The position numbers and the translations under genes were made by a program. Shown in pieces: positions 31,931 through 37,359 of a stretch of DNA of 37,359 nt (position 1 is the stretch's first letter; every line of letters begins with the position of its first letter). Origin of the DNA: Hungatella sp. UBA3048 (GTDB taxonomy: Bacteria > Bacillota > Clostridia > Lachnospirales > Lachnospiraceae); the NCBI GenBank assembly GCA_002367105.1, contig DFCS01000033.1, positions 11,487 through 48,845 of the forward strand, read 5' to 3'. The notes beneath the pieces are model-generated. The model was not told the DNA's origin and made no database searches. It saw nothing but the letters and a program-made list of their open reading frames with translations.

Positions 31931-31959
31931 TTGTACACCAGGTCGTTTTATGTTAATAT
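31931..31959 (+). promoter_or_regulatory. Possible promoter of the MarR gene
   Basis: TTGTAC (31931-31936) and TAATAT (31954-31959) are 17 bp apart. Overlapping this, AAAAGACC and GGTCGTTTT (31913-31950) could form a weak terminator-like hairpin after lplA with a short T-run. Neither element is strong. Confidence 0.4.
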
Positions 31960-31989
31960 ATGAAATAAAAAAATCAAATGGTGAGTACT

Positions 31990-32424
31990 ATGTTTAATTT
32001 AGATGATTGCATTGCTTTTGTCACTTGTAAAGGGGCAAAGGATTTAGCGGATACCTTAGAAAAAAGGCTGAATAATTTTAATATAACAAGAAGCCAATGG
32101 ATTGCACTTTATTATATAAAAAATAATAATATGATTACTCAAAAGCAGTTGGCCGATAAAATGTCTTTAAAAGAACCTAGTGTAGTCAGGTTATTAGATA
32201 AGATGGAACTTTACGGCTGGGTTAATCGTATCAGCAGTAACGACGACAAAAGAATGAAGTTATTAATATTAACTGATAGCGGCAAAGACATAGAGACAGC
32301 TATGCTTGATGTTGCAGAAAAATTCAAATCGGATGTGCTTAACGGCATATCTCTTGAAGACCTCGATGTATTCAAATCAACGCTTAACAAAATGCTGATA
32401 AATATTGAGGACGGCAGCAAATAG
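31990..32424 (+). CDS. MarR-family transcriptional regulator, possibly thiol-sensing
   Basis: This 144-residue winged-helix protein has the MarR pattern: FNITRSQWIALYYIKNN, then ITQKQLADKMSLKEPSVVRLLDKMELYGWVNRISSNDDKRMKLLILTDSGK. The ATG at 31990 has a GGTGAG just ahead; an ATG at 31978 without such a signal would add four residues. Two Cys, at residues 7 and 13, lie in the first helix, the region that holds the sensing Cys in OhrR-type regulators. Exact alignment to OhrR cannot be claimed. It is downstream of the OsmC, dehydrogenase and ligase genes and probably regulates them. Confidence 0.88.
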   Translation: MFNLDDCIAFVTCKGAKDLADTLEKRLNNFNITRSQWIALYYIKNNNMITQKQLADKMSLKEPSVVRLLDKMELYGWVNRISSNDDKRMKLLILTDSGKDIETAMLDVAEKFKSDVLNGISLEDLDVFKSTLNKMLINIEDGSK

Positions 32425-32431
32425 GAAAAGT

Positions 32432-32474
32432 CAATGGGATAATCCCCAACCGCGACACTGCTTAATGAGGTTAG
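32432..32474 (+). repeat. Dispersed intergenic repeat, copy 3 (diverged)
   Basis: Aligned with copies 1 and 2, about 29 of 41 positions match, with the best section being CTGCTTAATGAGGTTA. It lies between the MarR gene and the hydrogenase leader promoter, in the same orientation as copy 2. Confidence 0.5.
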
Positions 32475-32493
32475 AATATACAAAAAAACCAAA

Positions 32494-32522
32494 TTGAAAA
32501 AATTTCTCATCTATGTTATGAT
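32494..32522 (+). promoter_or_regulatory. Promoter of the hydrogenase maturation operon leader
   Basis: TTGAAA (32494-32499) and TATGAT (32517-32522) are 17 bp apart. The predicted start near 32529 gives a leader of about 95 nt to the terminator and about 140 nt to the first gene. Confidence 0.7.
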
Positions 32523-32528
32523 ACAAAC

Positions 32529-32623
32529 ATAGCAGCATCCTGACACGAAAAACACAGTTTGATGTAGAAGGTTCGGCATATGAGGAGTCTTTGATTTGCC
32601 GCGCCTTAATGGCGCGGTTTTTT
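32529..32623 (+). ncRNA. Unclassified leader RNA ending in an intrinsic terminator
   Basis: Between the promoter and the hydrogenase regulator gene lies about 95 nt that ends in a strong terminator, so most transcripts would stop before the gene unless something prevents it. Weak pairing such as CATC with GATG is possible in the first half. I do not recognise any known riboswitch or small RNA class. It may be a cis-acting attenuator or a free small RNA. Confidence 0.5.
32599..32623 (+). terminator. Strong terminator upstream of the hydrogenase regulator gene
   Basis: CCGCGCC (32599-32605) and GGCGCGG (32611-32617) form a perfect GC-rich 7-bp stem with a TTAAT loop, followed by six T (32618-32623). 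It lies 48 bases before the ATG at 32671. Confidence 0.92.
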
Positions 32624-32670
32624 GCTTTTATAAAGCATGACCGCCAGGATAAAAGAACGGAGGAAGAAGC

Positions 32671-32922
32671 ATGGAAACGAGAATCGCCGTTATCGGCATC
32701 GTTGTGGAAGAGGAAGAATCTGTGGAACTGCTGAATGAAATCCTTCATGAATACCGGAAGTGTATCATTGGCCGCATGGGGATCCCCTATCCGAAAAAGG
32801 AGGTAAGCATCATAAGCATAGCTGTGGATGCGCCTCAGAGCACCATTTCCGCACTGACCGGTAAGATCGGGAAATTAAAGGGAGTCAGCTCCAAGACGGC
32901 CTATCAGGGTGTGAAAGGTTAA
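32671..32922 (+). CDS. TM1266-type [FeFe]-hydrogenase system regulator
   Basis: This 83-residue protein matches the small iron-only hydrogenase system regulator family (TM1266-like), an ACT-like fold related to the C-terminal domain of NikR. Diagnostic parts are METRIAVIGIVVEEEE at the start, EILHEYRKCIIGRMGIPY, and the VDAPQSTISALTGKIGKLKGV segment. It has no DNA-binding domain of its own. It is followed by hydG and hydF, the arrangement in which this family is usually found. Its molecular role is not well established. The ribosome binding site GGAGGAAG is clear. Confidence 0.88.
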   Translation: METRIAVIGIVVEEEESVELLNEILHEYRKCIIGRMGIPYPKKEVSIISIAVDAPQSTISALTGKIGKLKGVSSKTAYQGVKG

Positions 32923-33021
32923 GGAAGATAAGAAAACAGTTTTTTCCAGGGCAATACCTGTGAAATTAATAAACCACTGACGGAAAAGCAAATGCTGACC
33001 CTAAAGAAAGGAAGTATTACA

Positions 33022-34437
33022 ATGTATGATCCAAAATCCCTGAAAGCGGAGGAATTCATTTCCCACGAAGAAATTCTTGAAACTCTTGATTATGCGGAGA
33101 AAAACAAAGCCAATGTAGAACTGATCGACCAGATCATTGCAAAGGCAAGGCTGGAAAAAGGCCTGACCCACCGGGAGGCATCTGTCCTCCTTGCCTGTGA
33201 CATTCCGGAGAAAATACAGGAAGTCTATGATCTGGCAGAGCAGATCAAAAAGGATTTCTACGGAAGCCGCATCGTCATGTTTGCCCCTCTTTATCTTTCT
33301 AATTACTGCGTAAATGGCTGTACCTACTGTCCTTACCACTTAAAAAATAAACACATTGCCAGGAAAAAACTGACCCTGGAAGAAGTGGAGAAGGAAGTCA
33401 TTGCCCTTCAGGATATGGGACATAAACGCCTTGCCATTGAAGCAGGTGAGGATCCTGTGAATAATCCCATCGAGTACATCCTGGATTGCGTCAAAACCAT
33501 ATATTCCATCAAGCACAAAAACGGCGCCATCCGCCGGGTCAATATAAATATTGCGGCAACTACGGTAGAGAATTACCGGAAGTTAAAAGAGGCAGAGATC
33601 GGGACCTATATTCTCTTCCAGGAAACCTACCATAAGGAAAGCTATGAAAAGCTTCATCCAACAGGCCCCAAGCATAACTATTCCTACCATACAGAGGCCA
33701 TGGACCGGGCCATGGAGGGCGGGATAGATGATGTAGGCCTGGGTGTTCTTTTTGGCCTTGAGCTGTACCAGTATGAATTTGCAGGACTTCTGATGCATGC
33801 GGAGCATTTGGAGGCAGTTCATGGAGTAGGACCTCATACCATTAGCGTTCCCCGTATCAAGAAAGCCGATGATATTGACCCAGGTGCTTTTGATAATGGG
33901 ATTGATGATGAGATATTTGCAAAGATCTGTGCTTTGATCCGGATTTCGGTTCCTTATACGGGAATGATTATTTCAACCAGAGAGAGCCAGAAGGTAAGAG
34001 AAAAGGTGATCCGTTTGGGAGTATCCCAGATCAGCGGCGGTTCCAGAACCAGCGTTGGCGGTTACCAGGAGGACATCCGTCCCACAGATACGGAGCAGTT
34101 TGACGTATCCGACCAGCGATCCCTTGATGAGGTGGTCCATTGGCTCATGGATATGGGTTATATTCCTTCTTTTTGCACCGCCTGTTACAGGGAGGGGCGT
34201 ACGGGAGACCGTTTTATGAGTCTTTGCAAAAGCGGCCAGATCCAGAACTGCTGCCAGCCCAATGCTCTGATGACACTAAAAGAATACTTAATGGATTATG
34301 CTTCCGAGGATACGAAAAAAGTTGGCGAGGCCCTGATAGCAGCGGAGCTGAACCATATTCCAAAGGAAAAGGTTCGTTTGATCTGTGAAGACCATTTGCA
34401 GAAAATAGAAAAAGGTATCAGGGATTTCCGTTTCTGA
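33022..34437 (+). CDS. hydG: [FeFe]-hydrogenase maturation radical SAM enzyme HydG
   Basis: HydG is a tyrosine lyase that makes the CO and cyanide ligands of the hydrogenase H-cluster. The 471-residue protein has the radical-SAM motif CX3CX2C (Cys96, Cys100, Cys103 in YCVNGCTYCPYH), preceded by the HydG/ThiH N-terminal region SRIVMFAPLYLSNY. ETYHKESYEKLHPTGPKHNY follows, and near the end is the FCTACYREGRTGDRFM segment with the auxiliary-cluster Cys residues that distinguish HydG from ThiH. I start at the ATG at 33022 (AAAGGAAG at 33007-33013) rather than 33-bp-plus upstream frames. It is between the regulator gene and hydF. hydE is missing here. Confidence 0.96.
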   Translation: MYDPKSLKAEEFISHEEILETLDYAEKNKANVELIDQIIAKARLEKGLTHREASVLLACDIPEKIQEVYDLAEQIKKDFYGSRIVMFAPLYLSNYCVNGCTYCPYHLKNKHIARKKLTLEEVEKEVIALQDMGHKRLAIEAGEDPVNNPIEYILDCVKTIYSIKHKNGAIRRVNINIAATTVENYRKLKEAEIGTYILFQETYHKESYEKLHPTGPKHNYSYHTEAMDRAMEGGIDDVGLGVLFGLELYQYEFAGLLMHAEHLEAVHGVGPHTISVPRIKKADDIDPGAFDNGIDDEIFAKICALIRISVPYTGMIISTRESQKVREKVIRLGVSQISGGSRTSVGGYQEDIRPTDTEQFDVSDQRSLDEVVHWLMDMGYIPSFCTACYREGRTGDRFMSLCKSGQIQNCCQPNALMTLKEYLMDYASEDTKKVGEALIAAELNHIPKEKVRLICEDHLQKIEKGIRDFRF

Positions 34438-34522
34438 TCCAGCTGGCAGCTGCCAGGGCTAAATAAGCTTGGCTTTGGCTCACTGCCATCGCGAAAATTG
34501 ACAGTAGGAAGAGGTGACAGGC

Positions 34523-35719
34523 ATGGGACTTAATGAAACACCATCCTCTGAGCGGGTGCATATCGGCTTTTTTGGCCGCCGCAATGCAGGAAAATCAAGC
34601 GTTGTCAATGCAGTGACAGGGCAGGAACTGTCCGTTGTATCGGAAGTGAAAGGGACCACTACGGATCCTGTTTATAAATCCATGGAGCTTCTTCCCATGG
34701 GACCGGTGGTCATCATTGATACGCCGGGGTTTGACGATGAAGGCTCCCTGGGCGAGATGCGGGTAAGGAAGACAAAGCAGATTTTAAACCGGGCGGATTG
34801 TGCGGTCCTGGTTGTGGATGGGGCTGTTGGAAAGACAGAAACCGATGAAGAATTGATCCTTTTGTTTAAGGAAAAGAAGATCCCCTATGTGGTTGCTTAT
34901 AATAAGTGTGATTTAACCGGACCACAGGCCTATGATGACGGACTTTCTGTCAGTGCGTCTGACGGCCTGTTCATCCACGAATTAAAGGAAAGGATCGGAA
35001 GCCTTGTAAACACCGGGGATACAAAAATGAGGATCGTAGGAGATTTGCTGAATCCATTCGACCTGGTGGTATTGGTGATCCCCATTGACAAGGCGGCGCC
35101 AAAGGGCCGTCTCATCCTGCCCCAGCAGCAGGTGATCCGGGATATCCTGGAGGCCGGTGCCATATCGGTGGCAGTGCGTGAAACGGAATTAAAGGAAACC
35201 CTTAAAAGGCTGGGAACCAGACCGGCCCTTGTCATTACGGACAGCCAGGTCTTTGAGCAGGTAAGTAAGGATACGCCGGAAGAGATTCTTCTCACATCCT
35301 TCTCTATCCTTCTGGCCAGGTACAAAGGCTTTTTAGAGGATGCGGTCAAGGGAGTGGCGGCTATCGGGGATCTAATGGATGGGGACAGGATCCTGATCTC
35401 GGAAGGCTGTACCCATCACAGGCAGTGTGATGATATCGGTACCGTAAAGCTTCCCCGCTGGCTTTACCAGTATACAGGGAAAGAGCTTCTCATAGAAACT
35501 TCCTCCGGACGGGAATTCCCGGAAGACTTGTCAGCCTATAAGCTGATCATCCACTGCGGCGGCTGCATGTTAAATGAAAGGGAGATAGAATACCGAAGAA
35601 AGTGTGCGTCAGATGCCGGTGTGCCATTTACCAATTATGGAATCGCGATCGCTTATATGAAGGGAATTTTAAAAAGGAGCTTAAAAATGCTTCCTGATTT
35701 GGAAGAGTTGCTGCCATAA
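34523..35719 (+). CDS. hydF: [FeFe]-hydrogenase maturation GTPase HydF
   Basis: HydF is the scaffold on which the H-cluster precursor is assembled before transfer to the hydrogenase. The 398-residue protein starts GLNETPSSERVHIGFFGRRN, with the P-loop GRRNAGKSS at residues 18-26, KGTTTDPV (G2), DTPG (G3) and NKCD (G4). The C-terminal cluster ligands are Cys296 in CTHH and Cys345/Cys348 in HCGGC. The start ATG at 34523 follows GAGGTG; an in-frame GTG three codons upstream is less likely. The 85-bp gap from hydG holds a palindrome, CTGGCAG/CTGCCAG (34443-34456), of no clear function. Confidence 0.96.
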   Translation: MGLNETPSSERVHIGFFGRRNAGKSSVVNAVTGQELSVVSEVKGTTTDPVYKSMELLPMGPVVIIDTPGFDDEGSLGEMRVRKTKQILNRADCAVLVVDGAVGKTETDEELILLFKEKKIPYVVAYNKCDLTGPQAYDDGLSVSASDGLFIHELKERIGSLVNTGDTKMRIVGDLLNPFDLVVLVIPIDKAAPKGRLILPQQQVIRDILEAGAISVAVRETELKETLKRLGTRPALVITDSQVFEQVSKDTPEEILLTSFSILLARYKGFLEDAVKGVAAIGDLMDGDRILISEGCTHHRQCDDIGTVKLPRWLYQYTGKELLIETSSGREFPEDLSAYKLIIHCGGCMLNEREIEYRRKCASDAGVPFTNYGIAIAYMKGILKRSLKMLPDLEELLP

Positions 35720-35785
35720 CAGGAAATGGCCCTGCCTTTCCCGCAATTTCTATGTGTTAAGAGGTCATAAAAGTTCCGGACAAGA

Positions 35786-35814
35786 TTGACTTATGGATAT
35801 ATTTATGATATGGT
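35786..35814 (+). promoter_or_regulatory. Promoter upstream of the Mn2+ riboswitch
   Basis: TTGACT (35786-35791) and TATGGT (35809-35814) are separated by 17 bp, giving a start near 35821, at the 5' end of the aptamer. No clear terminator follows hydF, so some read-through from hydF is possible. Confidence 0.65.
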
Positions 35815-35823
35815 AAAGTTAAT

Positions 35824-35975
35824 CAGATATGGGGGAGTAGTCAGCATGCGCCGGCTAAAAAAGGCCTTCTAATTTATCAGCATGCAGTTAAATCAACATC
35901 CTGAACAGCAATGTTCTGGTTTAATTTGAAAAGACAAGACCTGTGTCCTAATTTAGGGCCGAGTCTTGTCTTTTT
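35824..35975 (+). ncRNA. yybP-ykoY manganese riboswitch with terminator expression platform
   Basis: Both hallmark segments of the class are present: GGGGAGTAG at 35832-35840 and ACAAGACC at 35934-35941. P1 pairs GATATGG (35826-35832) with CCTGTGTC (35940-35947), one bulged base. A second leg is GCATGC (35844-35849) with GCATGC (35880-35885); a third is TTAAA with TTTAA closing CC-GAACA-GCAA-TGTTC-GG, with ATCAACAT in the internal loop. The terminator uses AAGACAAGAC (35931-35940), part of the conserved 3' segment, paired with GTCTTGTCTT (35963-35972) and a T-run. Mn2+ binding should stabilise P1 and prevent termination, an on-switch. Class assignment is from conserved segments and architecture, not a database search. 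The 313-bp gap 35720-36032 is mostly this element. Confidence 0.82.
35931..35975 (+). terminator. Conditional terminator of the Mn2+ riboswitch
   Basis: A perfect 10-bp stem, AAGACAAGAC (35931-35940) with GTCTTGTCTT (35963-35972), is followed by T through 35975. Its 5' arm overlaps the aptamer's conserved 3' segment, so the two structures exclude each other. Confidence 0.88.
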
Positions 35976-36032
35976 GGTTGTATACGTGACCTCACCGATA
36001 CAAAAGAGTACTAGCATGAAGGGAGATTTAAT

Positions 36033-37169
36033 ATGAATTTTTTGCTGTCAGGTCTTACCTCTGTAACCGTTCCTCAGTTAATCATGTATCTCGTCGGATT
36101 TTTGCTGATCTATCTTGCTATTAAAAAAGGGTACGAGCCTTCGCTTCTTCTCCCCATGGGATTTGGAGCGATACTGGTCAACCTGCCCCTGTCCGGCGTG
36201 ATCGATCAGACTCTGCCCGGCATAGGTAATACTCATGGTATTATCCAGTGGCTGTTTGAATCAGGGATCGAAGCCTCAGAGGCGCTGCCTCTTCTTTTGT
36301 TTATCGGGATCGGGGCTATGATCGATTTTGGGCCTTTGTTATCCAATCCCATTATGATGCTGTTTGGTGCAGCGGCCCAATTTGGTATCTTTTTAACGAT
36401 TTCTGTAGCTGTTTTACTTGGATTTAACCTTACTGACGCAGCTTCCATAGGAATTATCGGTGCTGCTGACGGGCCGACTTCTATTCTGGTATCCCAGATA
36501 CTCAAATCAAATTACATCGGGCCAATTGCGGTGGCGGCTTATTCCTATATGGCTCTGGTTCCTTTGGTACAGCCCTTTGCAATTCGGCTGGTTACAACCA
36601 AAAAGGAGCGCTTGATCCGGATGCCTTATAATCCGGTATCCGTATCCAAGAGAATCCGAATCATTTTCCCCATTGCAGTCACCATGATTGCTGGATTTGT
36701 TGCACCCCAGTCCGTTTCCCTGGTGGGCTTTCTGATGTTTGGAAACCTGTTAAGAGAATGCGGCGTTTTACACAGCTTATCGGATGCGGCACAGAATATT
36801 CTTGCCAATCTGGTCACCCTGCTTCTGGGCATTACTGTTTCCTTCAGCATGAGGGCGGAAGCCTTTGTAACCTGGCAGACCCTTCTTATTCTCGTCCTTG
36901 GCCTTGTTGCATTTGTATTCGACACCATAGGGGGAGTGCTGTTTGCCAAGTTCATTAATTTATTCCGTAAGAACAAGATCAATCCTATGATAGGCGCAGC
37001 CGGTATCTCCGCTTTCCCTATGTCAGCCCGGGTTGTTCAGAAGATGTCCATTAAAGAAGATCCCACCAATCATTTGTTGATGCATGCCATTGGGGCAAAT
37101 GTTTCCGGCCAGATTGCTTCTGTTTTAGCAGGCGGAATTGTCTTAAACCTTTTGACAACCTTATTATGA
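36033..37169 (+). CDS. Sodium-pumping decarboxylase beta subunit (OadB/GcdB-like)
   Basis: OadB-type subunits couple decarboxylation of a carboxybiotin carrier to Na+ export. This 378-residue membrane protein has the family motifs LLPMGFGAILVNLP, SGIEASEALPLLLFIGIGAMIDFGPLL, the conserved Asp region GIIGAADGPTSILVSQ, YSYMALVPLVQP and FGNLLRECGV. The conserved acidic and Ser positions appear intact. It is placed under a Mn2+ riboswitch and is followed by a tiny OadG-like gene. The carboxyltransferase and biotin carrier subunits are not in the window; they may lie beyond its right edge. Without them the substrate (oxaloacetate, methylmalonyl-CoA, glutaconyl-CoA, malonate) cannot be assigned. 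Confidence 0.92.
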   Translation: MNFLLSGLTSVTVPQLIMYLVGFLLIYLAIKKGYEPSLLLPMGFGAILVNLPLSGVIDQTLPGIGNTHGIIQWLFESGIEASEALPLLLFIGIGAMIDFGPLLSNPIMMLFGAAAQFGIFLTISVAVLLGFNLTDAASIGIIGAADGPTSILVSQILKSNYIGPIAVAAYSYMALVPLVQPFAIRLVTTKKERLIRMPYNPVSVSKRIRIIFPIAVTMIAGFVAPQSVSLVGFLMFGNLLRECGVLHSLSDAAQNILANLVTLLLGITVSFSMRAEAFVTWQTLLILVLGLVAFVFDTIGGVLFAKFINLFRKNKINPMIGAAGISAFPMSARVVQKMSIKEDPTNHLLMHAIGANVSGQIASVLAGGIVLNLLTTLL

Positions 37170-37218
37170 CCAGCATCCGCGAACGGGAATTCAGCTGTCG
37201 GATAGAAAGGAGCCAGTT

Positions 37219-37359
37219 ATGCTTGATAAATTTCTTTTGTCCCTGGACATCATGTGGAAGGGAATGTTCAGCATATTTATCGTTATCATCATTATCACAC
37301 TGCTGATTATGGGATTTCAGTGGTTTGAAAAAACCCTTTTTGATAAAAAGGATGAGTAA
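37219..37359 (+). CDS. 46-residue single-span membrane peptide, OadG-like
   Basis: This short gene ends at the last base of the window. It encodes MLDKFLLSLDIMWKGMF followed by one hydrophobic segment (about residues 17-33, SIFIVIIIITLLIMGF) and a charged tail ending KKDE. The pattern fits the small gamma subunit (OadG/MmdD) of sodium-pumping decarboxylases, which helps assembly and contains one membrane helix. It is shorter than most OadG and lacks the long Pro/Ala-rich tail with metal-binding residues. The ribosome binding site AAAGGAG (37206-37212) and the 49-bp distance from the OadB gene support it as real and co-transcribed. Confidence 0.6.
   Translation: MLDKFLLSLDIMWKGMFSIFIVIIIITLLIMGFQWFEKTLFDKKDE

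Noticed and set aside
32529..32623. Leader RNA as SRP RNA, c-di-GMP or other known riboswitch
   Set aside because: The conserved segments of these classes are not present; I therefore left it unclassified.
1..37359. CRISPR arrays, tRNA or rRNA genes, insertion sequences, phage genes
   Set aside because: No regularly spaced repeats with spacers, cloverleaf sequences, transposases, integrases or phage proteins were seen on either strand. Open frames on the - strand are all shadows of + strand genes.

Overview
The window looks like a chromosomal segment of a spore-forming anaerobic Clostridia, most likely a member of the Lachnospiraceae (Clostridium cluster XIVa, Lacrimispora-like). The pointers are moderate GC content, strong AGGAGG-type ribosome binding sites, an SspF-like spore protein, the anaerobic (cbi) cobalamin route, [FeFe]-hydrogenase maturation genes, a YesM/YesN-type two-component system with a sugar ABC importer, and an OadB-type sodium pump subunit. 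All recognised genes lie on the + strand. I see no tRNA, rRNA, CRISPR array, insertion sequence or phage gene.

Layout. (1) 1-2852: end of an upstream unit and its terminator, then a cell-envelope-type operon: PspC-domain protein, PadR regulator, DUF1700 protein, DUF4097 protein and a second small PspC protein. Large palindromes overlap its promoter. (2) 2936-3157: a small SspF-like spore protein. (3) 3158-13168: a cobalamin operon, cbiD-L-F-G-H-JE-T-A-cobT-cobU, with many short stop/start overlaps and a strong terminator. Its leader holds three imperfect copies of a ~42-bp repeat and no recognisable B12 riboswitch. (4) 13221-25172: a carbohydrate locus with an AraC-type response regulator, a sensor kinase, two ABC permeases, three apparently cytoplasmic glycoside-active enzymes (GH112 phosphorylase, GH88 unsaturated uronyl hydrolase, GH29 alpha-L-fucosidase) and the solute-binding lipoprotein. 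(5) 25208-28602: two paralogous PHP-domain proteins flanking an OPA/GlpT-type MFS transporter. The first paralogue has lost several probable metal ligands. (6) 28712-32424: OsmC-like thiol peroxidase, a dihydrolipoamide dehydrogenase with its own lipoyl domain, lipoate-protein ligase and a MarR regulator. (7) 32494-35719: a leader RNA with a terminator, then a TM1266-type hydrogenase regulator, hydG and hydF. (8) 35786-37359: a yybP-ykoY (Mn2+) riboswitch ahead of an OadB-like sodium-pump subunit and a 46-residue OadG-like membrane peptide.

How the parts fit. The carbohydrate locus reads as import of short, fucosylated, uronate-containing oligosaccharides followed by cytoplasmic dismantling, ending in phosphorolysis of a beta-galactoside. 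The OsmC/lipoyl-Lpd/LplA/MarR group reads as a self-contained NADH-to-lipoyl-to-peroxidase detoxification module. That is an inference from the known lipoyl dependence of Ohr/OsmC peroxidases, and I consider it, with the Mn2+ riboswitch before an OadB gene, the most interesting content here. Several pathway partners are absent from the window and must lie elsewhere or be missing: cbiC, a cobalt chelatase, cbiB, cbiP, cobS, hydE, an ABC ATPase and a carboxyltransferase subunit.
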